Numbered from the stretch's first letter, positions 10,329-22,216 are shown. The stretch: DNA of 64,000 bases from Pseudomonas sp. GD03858 (GCF_029840925.1 NZ_JAOCDM010000006.1:37465-101464); one strand, 5' to 3'. The notes: generated by a model not told the origin, from the letters alone. Translations and numbers: made by a program.

Positions 10329-11210
10329 TCAAATCGCCTGCTGCGCCAGCAGTTCGGTCAACACCTCGGCCAGGGTCTTGACCATCGCATCCGCCGTGGG
10401 GCGATGCACGATGACGATCTCGTAGCTGTCCACCTCCGGCAGCCCCTGTCCGGCGCCTAGCACCCGATGTTCATCGGTCGCCGCCCGGGGGGGCAGCAGG
10501 CTGATACCCATGCCATCGGCAACCGCCGCCTGGATGCCGCTCAGGCTCGAACTGGTGAAGCTGATGCGCCAGCGCCGGCCCATGCCTTCGAGCGCACCGA
10601 TCATGTCGTCGCGGTACAGCCCGCGGGGCGGAAAAGTCACCAGCGGCACGGGGTCGAGGTCGAAGGCCGGCATCCGCGCACTGTCGATCCACTGCAGCCG
10701 CTCCGGCCAGCAGGCCACGCCCTCACGGCTGTTGCGGCGCTGCTTGAGCAGCACCAGGTCGAGCTCACCATTGTCGTAGGCCTGGCTGAGGTCGCGACAC
10801 AAGCCACTGGTGACCTCCAGCTTGACCTGTGGATGACGCCGGCTGAATGCGGACAAGGCATTGGTGGTACGGCCTCCGACGAAGTCCTCCGGCACGCCCA
10901 GGCGCACGGTGACACCGACCATGGCGCCCGCCAGGGCCTCGAGCATCTGGTCGTTGAGCGCCAGCATGTGCCGGGCATAGCCCAGCAACGTCTGTCCGGC
11001 ATCGGTAGGCAGCACATCGCGATTGCCCCTTGCCAGCAGGCGATGGCCGACCATCTCTTCGAGGCGCCGGACCTTCTGGCTGATGGTCGACTGGGTGGAG
11101 TGCAGGCGCGCGGCGGCGGTGGTGAAGCTGCCGCAATCGGCCACCACGACGATGGCCCGCAACAGGTCGAGGTCGAACAGGGCCCTATTCGATTTCACGC
11201 TGGTAGACAT
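10329..11210 (-). CDS. LysR-family transcriptional regulator
   Basis: The 293-residue protein has an N-terminal winged helix-turn-helix at residues 12-70 (LLRAIVVVADCGSFTTAAARL, STISQKVRRLE) and a periplasmic-binding-like effector domain thereafter. The chosen start, MSTSVKSN at 11210, places the helix-turn-helix at the usual position; longer in-frame starts up to 11324 are possible but add unlikely sequence. It is divergent from the ankyrin-repeat gene, with about 150 bp between them, which is a usual arrangement for a LysR target. The effector and targets are unknown. Confidence 0.85.
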   Translation of the reverse strand: MSTSVKSNRALFDLDLLRAIVVVADCGSFTTAAARLHSTQSTISQKVRRLEEMVGHRLLARGNRDVLPTDAGQTLLGYARHMLALNDQMLEALAGAMVGVTVRLGVPEDFVGGRTTNALSAFSRRHPQVKLEVTSGLCRDLSQAYDNGELDLVLLKQRRNSREGVACWPERLQWIDSARMPAFDLDPVPLVTFPPRGLYRDDMIGALEGMGRRWRISFTSSSLSGIQAAVADGMGISLLPPRAATDEHRVLGAGQGLPEVDSYEIVIVHRPTADAMVKTLAEVLTELLAQQAI

Positions 11211-11362
11211 CTTGGTATTCAACTTGTGAATGACAGCCCTGATTTCTACCACGGGCCAGAACACCCGGCAACATTCGCAAACGCACTGGGTTTCATCCAG
11301 ATAATTCACTTCTGCTACAAGCACAGCTTGCCTAGCATCGAACCACGCCCTTCCAGGAATCC

Positions 11363-12025
11363 ATGCCCATGCGCCTGTCCTTCGCCGCCTTGCTGCTGAC
11401 CCTGTTCACCTGCCTTGCCGCCAACGCCGAGACTCCCGCCATGAACGTTCATTTGCTCGATGCAGCCCGCCGCGGCGACGCAGCCGCCATCCGTCAACTG
11501 CTCGACCAGGGCGCCCAGGTGGATACGCGCAACGACCAGGGCCAAAGCGCATTGCTGGTGGCGACCCATGGCAATCAACTGGAGGCGGCCAGGGTGCTGA
11601 TCGATGCCGGCGCCGACGTCAACGCCCGCGACAACATCCACGACAGTCCCTACCTGTATGCCGGGGCCCGGGGCCTGAACGATATCCTGCGCCTGACCCT
11701 GGCCCATGGCGCCGACCTCGAGAGCACCAATCGCTACGGTGGCACCGCACTGATCCCCGCCGCCGAGCGTGGGCATGTGCAGACCGTGCAGCTGCTCATC
11801 GACGCCGGCGTGGATGTCGACCACCTCAATCGTCTGCACTGGACCGCGCTGCTCGAGGCGGTGATCCTCGGCGACGGCGGCCCCCGGCATGTGGAAATCG
11901 TGCGCCGGCTGCTGGCTGCGGGGGCGGATCGGTCGATTGCCGACAAGGACGGTGTGACCGCACTGGAGCATGCGCGCCAGCGCGGGTACCGGGAGATGGA
12001 ACGCCTGCTGTCACAGAATCCGTAG
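11363..12025 (+). CDS. Exported ankyrin-repeat protein
   Basis: The 220-residue protein has a signal peptide (residues 1-24, ending in AANAE) followed by about five ankyrin repeats from residue 30 to the end. Typical repeat pieces are LLDAARRGDAAAIRQLLDQGAQVD, VLIDAGADVNARD, GGTALIPAAERGHVQTVQLLIDAGVDVD and RLLAAGADRSIADKDGVTALEHARQRG. It is therefore a periplasmic protein-protein interaction module. Related periplasmic ankyrin proteins of pseudomonads have been linked to peroxide resistance beside catalase genes, but no catalase is present here. The start at 11363 has AGGA 4 nt upstream; an ATG two codons later has a better spacing. Confidence 0.85.
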   Translation: MPMRLSFAALLLTLFTCLAANAETPAMNVHLLDAARRGDAAAIRQLLDQGAQVDTRNDQGQSALLVATHGNQLEAARVLIDAGADVNARDNIHDSPYLYAGARGLNDILRLTLAHGADLESTNRYGGTALIPAAERGHVQTVQLLIDAGVDVDHLNRLHWTALLEAVILGDGGPRHVEIVRRLLAAGADRSIADKDGVTALEHARQRGYREMERLLSQNP

Positions 12026-12082
12026 GTGTCTCAGGATGGCGCAAGCCTGCTCCCACAGGGACTATTGCTTTGCGCTGGAACG

Positions 12083-13324
<1,242 letters not shown>

Positions 13325-13436
13325 TTAGGGTTTGCACCTGCATTTTTAATCGCACCATTGCGCCAAAAAGTGCGATATCCGATAGAAAAGCTGCACTTTT
13401 TGAAAAAATGTTCGATTAGCGGACAGGTCATACTCC

Positions 13437-14312
13437 ATGCACAGCACCCTACCCGGCATCCCGCTTTTCCAGCTTTACGGCGAGAGCCACGCCTGGCCGG
13501 ACACCGACCTGCTGCACTGCGAATCGATACCTGCGCGTAGCCGCCTGCATCATTGGGAAATCAAACCGCATCAGCACGCCGAACTGTTCCAGCTGCTCTG
13601 CGTGCAGCGTGGCGAAGCACGGGTGGAGATCGAGGGCCGACACAGCATCATCCGCGAGGCGGCGATTCTGGTGGTGCCACCGCTGACCGTGCATGGCTTT
13701 CGTTTCAGCGCCGATATCCAGGGGCATGTGCTGACGTTCGGCACCGCCCTGCTGGCCGAGCAGGAACTGCGCCTGGGTGGGCCGTTGCACATGCTGGCGG
13801 CGCCACGCTGCTATCCGCTGGGCAAGGACCGATCGCGCCTGCACGGGCTGATCAATACCCTCCAGCAGGAATACCAGGGCAATGCCCCGGCCCGCGGTGC
13901 CATGCTGCAGGCGCTGTTCACCGCGCTGATGGTGTGGCTCAGCCGCCAGCAGCAAGCCCTGCCGCCACGCAGCCGGGACGAGCGCGACCAGCAATCACTC
14001 GGACGCTTCCTGCGCCTGGTCGAAGCGCACTATCGAGAGCACCTGGGCGTGGACGTTTTCGCCAGCCGCCTGGCCATCACCAGCCTGCAGCTCAACCAAC
14101 TGTGCCGCGCGCTCACCGGGCAGACGGCGCTGCAGGTCATCCATCAACGGCTGCTGCTGGAGGCGCGGCGCAACCTGGCGTACACGCGCATGAGCATCGG
14201 GCAATTGTCCGACAACCTGGGGTTCAGTGATCCGACCTACTTTGCACGGTTCTTCAAGAGGCTCACCGGACAGACACCGAACGAGTACCGCAAATCGCTG
14301 CAGGCCGGTTGA
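13437..14312 (+). CDS. pobR: AraC/XylS-family regulator of pobA
   Basis: The 291-residue protein has an N-terminal cupin-like sensor region (HHWEIKPHQHAELFQLLCVQ) and a C-terminal AraC double helix-turn-helix from about residue 190 (FASRLAITSLQLNQLCRALTGQTALQVIHQRLLLEARR, then IGQLSDNLGFSDPTYFARFFKRLTGQTPNEYRKS). It lies divergently next to pobA. In pseudomonads the pobA activator is of this AraC type rather than the IclR-type PobR of Acinetobacter. It is therefore assigned as the 4-hydroxybenzoate-responsive activator of pobA. Confidence 0.9.
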   Translation: MHSTLPGIPLFQLYGESHAWPDTDLLHCESIPARSRLHHWEIKPHQHAELFQLLCVQRGEARVEIEGRHSIIREAAILVVPPLTVHGFRFSADIQGHVLTFGTALLAEQELRLGGPLHMLAAPRCYPLGKDRSRLHGLINTLQQEYQGNAPARGAMLQALFTALMVWLSRQQQALPPRSRDERDQQSLGRFLRLVEAHYREHLGVDVFASRLAITSLQLNQLCRALTGQTALQVIHQRLLLEARRNLAYTRMSIGQLSDNLGFSDPTYFARFFKRLTGQTPNEYRKSLQAG

Positions 14313-14347
14313 ACAAGCCCCCATGCGCAGTCGTGCGCACGCCTTGC

Positions 14348-14363
14348 TTGACGTATACGTCAA
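14348..14363. promoter_or_regulatory. MerR-type operator (LiuR-like), TTGACGTATACGTCAA
   Basis: This is a perfect 16-bp palindrome located 43 bp before the MerR gene start. Its left end doubles as a consensus -35 element (TTGACG) with a possible -10 TTAGGT/TAGGTT at about 14371-14377. The arrangement of operator within the promoter spacer is typical of MerR-family autoregulation. It is close in form to what I remember of LiuR operators. Confidence 0.75.
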
Positions 14364-14405
14364 CCCGGCATTAGGTTAGCAGCATCACGTCCCCCGAGCC
14401 CGAGC

Positions 14406-14807
14406 ATGAGCAGCCAGACCTACAGCATCTCCGACCTGTCCCGCGAGCTGGACATCACCACCCGGGCCATCCGCTTCTATGAGGAGCAGGGCCTGCTCAG
14501 CCCCGAACGCCGAGGCCTTGAGCGTATCTATTCGGCGCGCGACAAGGTCACCCTCAAGCTGATCCTGCGAGGCAAGCGCATCGGTTTTTCGCTGGCCGAG
14601 TGCCGCGAGCTGATCGAACTCTACGACCCTGCCGGCGGCAATCAGAAACAGCTCACCAGCATGCTGGACAAGATCGCCGAACGCCGCGCCCAGCTAGAAC
14701 AGCAGATGCTCGACATCCAGCAAATGCACCTGGAGCTGGACACCGCCCAGGAGCGCTGCGAACAGGCGCTGGCCGCCACCCTGAACCCGTCGCACCCCCA
14801 CCGCTGA
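14406..14807 (+). CDS. MerR-family regulator (LiuR-like)
   Basis: The 133-residue protein begins with a MerR helix-turn-helix (YSISDLSRELDITTRAIRFYEEQGLLSPER) and continues into a dimerising coiled coil (DKIAERRAQLEQQMLDIQQMHLELDTAQERCEQAL). It is 20 bp upstream of the HMG-CoA lyase gene and likely in one transcript with it. LiuR controls leucine and isovalerate degradation in several gammaproteobacteria, so this protein probably represses itself and mvaB until a branched-chain acyl-CoA appears. It has no cysteine pattern of metal-sensing MerR proteins. Confidence 0.85.
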   Translation: MSSQTYSISDLSRELDITTRAIRFYEEQGLLSPERRGLERIYSARDKVTLKLILRGKRIGFSLAECRELIELYDPAGGNQKQLTSMLDKIAERRAQLEQQMLDIQQMHLELDTAQERCEQALAATLNPSHPHR

Positions 14808-14827
14808 TTCGCCACAGGAAACCCGCC

Positions 14828-15727
14828 ATGTCATTGCCCAAGAATGTCCGCCTGGTCGAAGTCGGCCCACGCGACGGCCTGCAGAACGAAGCCCAGCCCA
14901 TCAGCGTCGCTGACAAGATACGGCTGGTGGACGACCTCACCGACGCGGGGCTCGACTACATAGAAGTCGGTAGTTTCGTCTCGCCCAAGTGGGTGCCGCA
15001 AATGGCCGGCTCCGGCGAGGTGTTTGCCGGTATCCACCAGCGCGAGGGTGTCACCTACGCGGCACTGGCGCCCAACCTGCGTGGTTTCGAGGATGCCCTG
15101 GCCGCCGGAGTGAAAGAGGTGGCGGTGTTCGCGGCGGCCTCGGAGGCCTTCTCCCAGCGCAACATCAACTGTTCGATCAGCGACAGCCTCAAGCGCTTCG
15201 AACCGATCATGGAGGCTGCCCGGAGTCAGGGTGTGCGGGTGCGCGGCTATGTGTCCTGCGTGCTCGGCTGCCCCTATGAGGGACGAATCAGCGCCGAGCA
15301 GGTCGCCCCGGTGGCCCGCGCCCTGCACGAAATGGGCTGCTACGAGGTATCGCTGGGGGACACCATCGGCACCGGCACAGCCGGGGATACCCGCCGCCTG
15401 TTCGAGGTGGTCTCGACCCAGGTACCACGCGAACAGCTGGCCGGACATTTCCACGACACCTATGGCCAGGCCCTGGCCAACGTCTATGCCAGCCTGCTGG
15501 AGGGCATCGCGGTGTTCGACAGCTCGGTGGCGGGCCTCGGTGGCTGCCCCTATGCCAAGGGTGCCACCGGCAATGTCGCCACCGAGGATGTGGTGTACCT
15601 GATGCAAGGCCTCGGGATCGAGACCGGCATCGACCTGGACCGGCTGATCGGCGCCGGTCTGCGCATCAGCGAGGTGCTGGGGCGCGTCACGGGTTCACGG
15701 GTGGCGCGGGCACGCAGTGCGCGCTGA
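14828..15727 (+). CDS. mvaB: Hydroxymethylglutaryl-CoA lyase
   Basis: The 299-residue enzyme cleaves HMG-CoA to acetoacetate and acetyl-CoA in leucine catabolism. It is a DRE-TIM (HMGL-like) barrel: VRLVEVGPRDGLQNE at residues 7-21 holds the catalytic Arg-Asp pair and the metal site starts here. GHFHDTYGQALAN near 202 has the metal-binding His pair, and GLGGCPYAKGATGNVATED near 236 contains the mobile-loop catalytic Cys. The ATG at 14828 gives the normal family length. The other leucine-degradation genes are not in this window, so this is the detached mvaB copy next to the crcY-like locus seen in P. putida. Confidence 0.95.
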   Translation: MSLPKNVRLVEVGPRDGLQNEAQPISVADKIRLVDDLTDAGLDYIEVGSFVSPKWVPQMAGSGEVFAGIHQREGVTYAALAPNLRGFEDALAAGVKEVAVFAAASEAFSQRNINCSISDSLKRFEPIMEAARSQGVRVRGYVSCVLGCPYEGRISAEQVAPVARALHEMGCYEVSLGDTIGTGTAGDTRRLFEVVSTQVPREQLAGHFHDTYGQALANVYASLLEGIAVFDSSVAGLGGCPYAKGATGNVATEDVVYLMQGLGIETGIDLDRLIGAGLRISEVLGRVTGSRVARARSAR

Positions 15728-15759
15728 GTCATACGGTTGTCACACAGGTGTGGGCGGAG

Positions 15760-15800
15760 TGTTACCGCCTACACGCTTTCCAGCAAAAAATCGGGTAACA
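15760..15800 (+). promoter_or_regulatory. Candidate CbrB upstream activator site of the crcY-like gene
   Basis: Inverted hexamers TGTTAC (15760-15765) and GTAACA (15795-15800) stand about 85-125 bp before a sigma-54 promoter. TGTTAC/GTAACA inverted repeats are reported for the enhancer-binding protein CbrB, which drives CrcZ and CrcY synthesis. The 29-bp spacing is longer than I remember for a single CbrB site, so each half may belong to a different site. Confidence 0.5.
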
Positions 15801-15881
15801 GGGAAACAATTCGACAGAATTTCACGTGCCAGCCTTCCCTCCAAAACAATCAAGTAGTTGATTTTAAAGGTATTTGAAAAG

Positions 15882-15898
15882 TTGGCACGCCACCTGCT
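15882..15898 (+). promoter_or_regulatory. Sigma-54 (-24/-12) promoter of the crcY-like sRNA
   Basis: The sequence TTGGCACGCCACCTGCT matches the RpoN consensus TGGCAC-N5-TTGC with one change. GG is at 15884-15885 and GC at 15896-15897, exactly 10 bp apart. The expected transcription start is near 15908-15910. Confidence 0.85.
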
Positions 15899-15908
15899 TT
15901 ATCTCTGG

Positions 15909-16264
15909 CATAACAAGAACAAAAAAATGCGACACCCAATAAAAACAATAGAGAACGGCTCTGACACAACAAGAACAACACGGCAGAGGCGTAGCAAGCA
16001 GATTTTTTTGGAGTCGACGTGCTTTTCAGGGGCAACCCGCAGCCTGACACAGAACAATAAAACTACCTGCAAGGTAGCGACGGTCACGGTTGGATCACGT
16101 TGGATGAACGCAGGTCAGCGCTCAAAAAAATACGTTTGCTCTTGGCCCCGGTTGGGGGCCTCGCAAGGCAGAGACATCGGTCGACAAAAACAACAACAGG
16201 CCCGTCTCCAATAATAAGAAAAGAGCAGGCAACAACGCTTATGAGGGGAGCTTCGGCTCCCCTC
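15909..16264 (+). ncRNA. crcY: CrcY-like sRNA that sequesters Hfq/Crc (catabolite repression control)
   Basis: The transcript expected from the sigma-54 promoter is about 356 nt and lies between mvaB and mgtC, the known crcY position in P. putida. It carries six A-rich AANAANAA catabolite-activity motifs: 15912-15919, 15938-15950, 15968-15978, 16053-16062, 16186-16198 and 16210-16223. It ends in a strong hairpin with a TTCG loop. CrcY and CrcZ bind Hfq/Crc through such motifs and so relieve repression of catabolic mRNAs when CbrAB is active. The start and end are inferred from the promoter and hairpin. The A-rich sequence explains the low GC content here. Confidence 0.88.
16243..16264 (+). 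terminator. Hairpin ending the crcY-like sRNA, overlapping the mgtC stop
   Basis: GAGGGGAGC and GCTCCCCTC form a perfect 9-bp stem closed by a TTCG tetraloop. There is no clear T-tract after it on either strand, so termination efficiency is uncertain. Its right end includes the first two bases of the minus-strand mgtC stop codon. Confidence 0.6.
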
Positions 16265-16793
16265 AGTGCTTCCTGCCCTCCTCGTCCTCGCATCCCTTCT
16301 TCTCCCGTACCTCGCCCTTGTCCGCCAGCAGCGGCATGCTCGCCAGCACCAGCAGCGCCAGTACGGTGCTCACCAGTGCCGTCGCCTCGCGCCCCATGCC
16401 TGCGGCGGTGCCAATGGCGGCAGTCATCCACAGGCCAGCGGCGGTGGTCAGGCCCTTGACGTGGCTGGTGTCCTGGCCGTTACCCTTGAGAATCGTGCCT
16501 GCGCCAAGAAAGCCGATGCCGGCGACGATGCCCTGGATCACCCGGCTCAGCGCCTGTTCGTCGGCACCGGCCATGCTCGGCGCCAGCACGAACAACGCGG
16601 CGCCCATCGACACCAGCATGTGCGTGCGCACCCCAGCCGCCTTGCCCTTGCTCTCGCGCTCGAAGCCCAGCACAGCCCCCAGCAGGGCCGCCATCAGCAG
16701 GCGAATCAAGATACGGGCGACCTCACGCTCGTCGGTGACATCGGCGAACTCGCTGTGCAAGGCCTCGAGCATCGATTGCCAGAATGCTTCCAT
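16263..16793 (-). CDS. mgtC: MgtC/SapB family membrane protein
   Basis: The 176-residue inner-membrane protein has the MgtC signature: LIRLLMAALLGAVLGFERE near the start, GVRTHMLVSMGAALFVL, and IVAGIGFLGAGTILKGN. About five membrane segments are visible, without the long C-terminal cytosolic domain of Salmonella MgtC, so it is a short SapB-type member. MgtC proteins modulate F-ATPase or help growth at low magnesium; the role here is unproven. The start at 16793 (MEAFWQ) follows a perfect AGGAGG at spacing 6, eight codons inside the longest frame. Its gene converges on the crcY-like sRNA. Confidence 0.88.
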   Translation of the reverse strand: MEAFWQSMLEALHSEFADVTDEREVARILIRLLMAALLGAVLGFERESKGKAAGVRTHMLVSMGAALFVLAPSMAGADEQALSRVIQGIVAGIGFLGAGTILKGNGQDTSHVKGLTTAAGLWMTAAIGTAAGMGREATALVSTVLALLVLASMPLLADKGEVREKKGCEDEEGRKH

Positions 16794-17237
16794 CGGTTGC
16801 CTCCTGGTGTCCTCCAACGGTTCTCTTGGAACAAAACGTAACTTGCTGATTCAACTGGAACAGCGTGGGAGCGGGCTTGCCCCGCGATACGGTGTATGGC
16901 ACCGGCATAACCCGTGATCCGGGCGGTGCGGCGTTCCGACAAGCCCGCTCCCTGCGCGACAGCGCAGCCCGAAGGGCTGGGCGATCTCCTACAGATGACC
17001 GCGGCACGCGCACCTCGTGCCTTGCGCCCCGCCAAACGGAACTGCGCACACCGTGACAAAGGTGCGGTGGATAGCCGCAGGAATCTGCAACCAACTGCTC
17101 AAGGCAGCGAAATATAGGGCCTGAGCAATAAACCCAAGCATCTGATATGGTTTTTATCTACTTAACTGGGCCTGTGCTGAAAACAGATCCAGGGCCATAG
17201 TGCCCTGGCCTGATAGAGGCCTGATGAGCGATGAACC
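16794..17237. other. 444-bp intergenic region with a REP pair and the ccoG leader
   Basis: This stretch separates the divergent mgtC and ccoG genes. It contains an inverted REP pair (16867-16952, listed separately). A leader hairpin CCAGGGC/GCCCTGG at 17189-17208 lies 29 bp before the ccoG start. ATGAGCGAT occurs twice, at 17224 and at the chosen start 17238. No gene and no clear Anr/Fnr box were found. Confidence 0.5.
16867..16952. repeat. REP inverted pair
   Basis: GGGAGCGGGCTTG (16867-16879) and CAAGCCCGCTCCC (16940-16952) are perfect inverted copies of the core of the P. putida REP. Other members occur at 28259, 35572-35649 and 39290-39371. Confidence 0.8.
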
Positions 17238-18647
17238 ATGAGCGATAGAATCCCCTTCCGAGTCATCGAGATTGCCCCCGCCGCCACGCAAAAGAGCAAA
17301 AGCCATGCGGATGGCGGCATCCACACCCGCAGCTTCACCGGTTTCTACCGCAACCTGCGGATCCTCTTCGCCGGCCTGCTGTTCGTGCTGTTCTTCGGCA
17401 CCGCCTGGCTGCAGTGGAACGGTCGCCAGGCGGTACTCTGGGATCTGGCCGACAGCAAGTTCCACATCTTCGGCGCGACCTTCTGGCCCCAGGACTTCAT
17501 CCTGCTGTCGGCGCTGCTGATCATCTGCGCCTTCGGCCTGTTCGCCATCACCGTGTTCGCCGGGCGCGTCTGGTGCGGCTACAGCTGCCCGCAAAGCACC
17601 TGGACCTGGCTGTTCATGTGGTGCGAGAAGGTCGCCGAAGGCGATCGCAACCAGCGCATCAAGCTGGCCGGCGCCCCCTGGAGCGTGGAGAAAATCGCTC
17701 GGCGCGGCCTCAAGCATGGCCTGTGGCTGGCAATCGGCCTGCTCACCGGGCTGACCTTCGTCGGCTACTTCACCCCGATCCGTCCGCTGGCCGCCGAGCT
17801 GTTCACCTTCGAACTGGGTGGCGTGGCCTTGTTCTGGATCCTCTTCTTTACCGCCGCCACCTACCTCAACGCCGGCTGGCTGCGCGAGGCGGTGTGCATG
17901 CACATGTGCCCCTACGCGCGGTTCCAGAGCGTGATGTTCGACAAGGACACCCTGGCGGTGGCCTACGACCCCAGTCGCGGCGAAGCGCGCGGCCCGCGCA
18001 AGAAAGGCAGCGATCCGCGCAGTCAGGGCCTGGGCGACTGCATCGACTGCACCCTGTGCGTGCAGGTCTGCCCCACCGGCATCGATATTCGCGACGGCCT
18101 GCAGATGGCCTGCATCGGCTGCGCCGCCTGCATCGACGCCTGCGACGGGGTGATGGACAAGATGAACTACGCCCGCGGCCTGATCGGTTACAAGTCCGAA
18201 CACAACCTGCAAGGCGGCAGGACCCACTGGTTGCGTCCGCGCCTGCTGGGCTACGCCGCCGCGCTGACGGTGATGATCGGCGCCCTGGTGGTCGCCCTGC
18301 AGATGCGCCCGATGGTGTCGATGGACGTGATCAAGGACCGTGGCCTGTTCCGCGAGAACGCCCTGGGCCAGATCGAGAACATCTACCTGCTCAAGATCAT
18401 CAACAAGACCCAGGAACCACAGCACTATCGCCTGCGCCTGGTGGACGCCGACGGCTTCGAGCTGCACGGGCGCAGCGAATTCACCATCGCTGCCGGCGAG
18501 ATGAGCGAGCTGCCGGTGTCGGTGGCGATGCTCGCCGACCGCCCGAGCAGCAGCTCCCAGGAGCTGACGTTCGAGATCCAGGACAGCGACCAGCCCGGCA
18601 TCCGCAGCACCGCGCACAGCCGTTTCGTCGCGCCGATGAATCGCTGA
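17238..18647 (+). CDS. ccoG: Cytochrome c oxidase accessory protein CcoG (FixG/RdxA family)
   Basis: The 469-residue membrane ferredoxin helps assemble cbb3-type cytochrome oxidase, where CcoG is reported to act as a cupric reductase. Five membrane segments are visible (about 40-60, 85-110, 158-180, 188-210 and 335-355). Cysteine motifs are CGYSCPQ, CMHMCPYARFQ, and the two ferredoxin clusters CIDCTLCVQVCPTG and CIGCAACIDACD. The C-terminal 100 residues form the usual FixG immunoglobulin-like periplasmic domain. The ccoNOPQ/HIS genes are not next to it, so it may be a second, detached copy. A duplicate ATGAGCGAT lies 14 bp upstream and is out of frame. Confidence 0.93.
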   Translation: MSDRIPFRVIEIAPAATQKSKSHADGGIHTRSFTGFYRNLRILFAGLLFVLFFGTAWLQWNGRQAVLWDLADSKFHIFGATFWPQDFILLSALLIICAFGLFAITVFAGRVWCGYSCPQSTWTWLFMWCEKVAEGDRNQRIKLAGAPWSVEKIARRGLKHGLWLAIGLLTGLTFVGYFTPIRPLAAELFTFELGGVALFWILFFTAATYLNAGWLREAVCMHMCPYARFQSVMFDKDTLAVAYDPSRGEARGPRKKGSDPRSQGLGDCIDCTLCVQVCPTGIDIRDGLQMACIGCAACIDACDGVMDKMNYARGLIGYKSEHNLQGGRTHWLRPRLLGYAAALTVMIGALVVALQMRPMVSMDVIKDRGLFRENALGQIENIYLLKIINKTQEPQHYRLRLVDADGFELHGRSEFTIAAGEMSELPVSVAMLADRPSSSSQELTFEIQDSDQPGIRSTAHSRFVAPMNR

Positions 18648-18686
18648 TCCCCTACACTGACCACCACCTTGCCTGCCCAGACCAAA

Positions 18687-20096
18687 ATGAAACGCTACGA
18701 ACGATTTGCCGACGACATTGCCGAACTGATCCGCTCCGGGGTGCTCGGCCCCGGCCAGCGGGTGCCTTCGGTACGCTATGCCAGCCAGACCCACGGTGTC
18801 AGCCCGTCCACCGTGTTCCAGGCCTACTACCTGCTGGAGCGTCGCGGCCTGATCCGCGCCCGGCCGCGCTCGGGCTACTTCGTCAACGCCCATGCGCCGC
18901 GCCCGTTCAGCGAGCCGCAAACCCAGGCGCCGGCCAGCGAGTCCACCGATGTCGATGTCAGCGGCCTGGTGTTCTCGATCCTCGACTCGATCAAGGATCC
19001 GCACACCGTGCCGTTCGGCTCGGCCTTCCCCAGCCCCACCCTGTTCCCCCTGCAACGCCTGTCGCGCTCGCTGGCCAGCGCCAGCCGGGCCATGGACCCG
19101 CGCATGGTGGTCACCGACCTGTCGCCGGGCAACCCGCAGTTGCGCCGGCAGATCGCCCTGCGCTACATGGTCGCCGGGCTGATGCTGCCGATGGAGGAAC
19201 TGCTGATCACCAACGGCGCCCTGGAGGCACTTAACCTGTGCCTGCAGGCCGTCACCCAGCCCGGCGACCTGGTGGCCATCGAGGCACCCGCCTTTTACGC
19301 CTGCCTGCAGGTGCTCGAGCGCCTCAAGCTCAAGGCAGTGGAGATCCCTGTGCACCCGCGCGAGGGCATGGACCTCGGCGTACTGGCCCAGACCCTGGAG
19401 AAACACCCGGTCAAGGCCGTGTGGTGCATGACCAACTTCCAGAACCCGGTGGGCGCCAGCATGCCAGAGGCCAAGAAGCAGGAACTGGTCGAACTGCTGC
19501 GTCGCCACCAGGTGCCACTGATCGAGGATGACGTCTACGCCGAGCTGTACTACTCGCAGCAGGCGCCGAAGCCGGCCAAGGCGTTCGACACCGAAGGCCT
19601 GGTGATGCACTGCGGCTCGTTCGCCAAGAGCCTGGCCCCAGGCTACCGGATTGGCTGGGTGGCGGCTGGACGCTTCGCGCAGAAGATCGAGCGGCTCAAG
19701 TTGATGACCTCGCTGTGCGCCTCGATGCCAGCCCAGGCGGCAATCGCCGACTACCTGCAGCACGGCGGCTATGATCGCCACCTGCGCAAGCTGCGCTACG
19801 CCCTGGAAGGCCAGCAGGCCAACATGCTGGCCGCTATCGCCCGCCACTTTCCGGCGCAGACCCGGGTCAGCCAGCCGTCCGGAGGCTACTTCCTGTGGCT
19901 GGAGCTGCCCGAGCAGATGGACGCCCTGAAGTTGTTCCACATGGCCCTGGCCCAGGGCATCAGCATCGCGCCGGGTCCGATCTTTTCGCCAACCCGGCGC
20001 TTTGGCAATTGCATCCGCCTGAACTATGGCAGCCCTTGGGGCGATGGCGCGGAACAGGCCATGGAAACGTTGGGGCGCATCGTGCGTTCGTTCTGA
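18687..20096 (+). CDS. MocR-type GntR regulator with aminotransferase-like domain
   Basis: The 469-residue protein has a GntR winged helix at residues 5-70 (YERFADDIAELIRSGVLGPGQRVPSVRYASQTHGVSPSTVFQAYYLLERRGLI) fused to a fold-type-I PLP domain. The PLP domain keeps NFQNPVG, IEDDVYAEL and the Schiff-base lysine K314 in GSFAKSLAPGYRIGW. Such regulators sense PLP adducts or amines and control transport or metabolic genes. The ATG at 18687 is preferred over a TTG six codons upstream. It follows ccoG by 39 bp, but a functional link is doubtful. Targets are unknown. Confidence 0.9.
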   Translation: MKRYERFADDIAELIRSGVLGPGQRVPSVRYASQTHGVSPSTVFQAYYLLERRGLIRARPRSGYFVNAHAPRPFSEPQTQAPASESTDVDVSGLVFSILDSIKDPHTVPFGSAFPSPTLFPLQRLSRSLASASRAMDPRMVVTDLSPGNPQLRRQIALRYMVAGLMLPMEELLITNGALEALNLCLQAVTQPGDLVAIEAPAFYACLQVLERLKLKAVEIPVHPREGMDLGVLAQTLEKHPVKAVWCMTNFQNPVGASMPEAKKQELVELLRRHQVPLIEDDVYAELYYSQQAPKPAKAFDTEGLVMHCGSFAKSLAPGYRIGWVAAGRFAQKIERLKLMTSLCASMPAQAAIADYLQHGGYDRHLRKLRYALEGQQANMLAAIARHFPAQTRVSQPSGGYFLWLELPEQMDALKLFHMALAQGISIAPGPIFSPTRRFGNCIRLNYGSPWGDGAEQAMETLGRIVRSF

Positions 20097-20164
20097 AACA
20101 GCGGCATGGCGGCCAATGCCTGTCGCGGTTATAGTTCCGCGACCAGCCCGATTGGATCCAGCCG

Positions 20165-22216
<2,052 letters not shown>

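Noticed and set aside
15858..16214. 118-codon frame between mvaB and mgtC
   Set aside because: It overlaps the sigma-54 promoter and the A-rich motifs of the crcY-like sRNA and has no ribosome binding site; the translation is unlike a protein.
17100..17237. Anr/Fnr box upstream of ccoG
   Set aside because: I looked for TTGAT-N4-ATCAA and found only partial matches such as CTGATATGGTTTTTAT.
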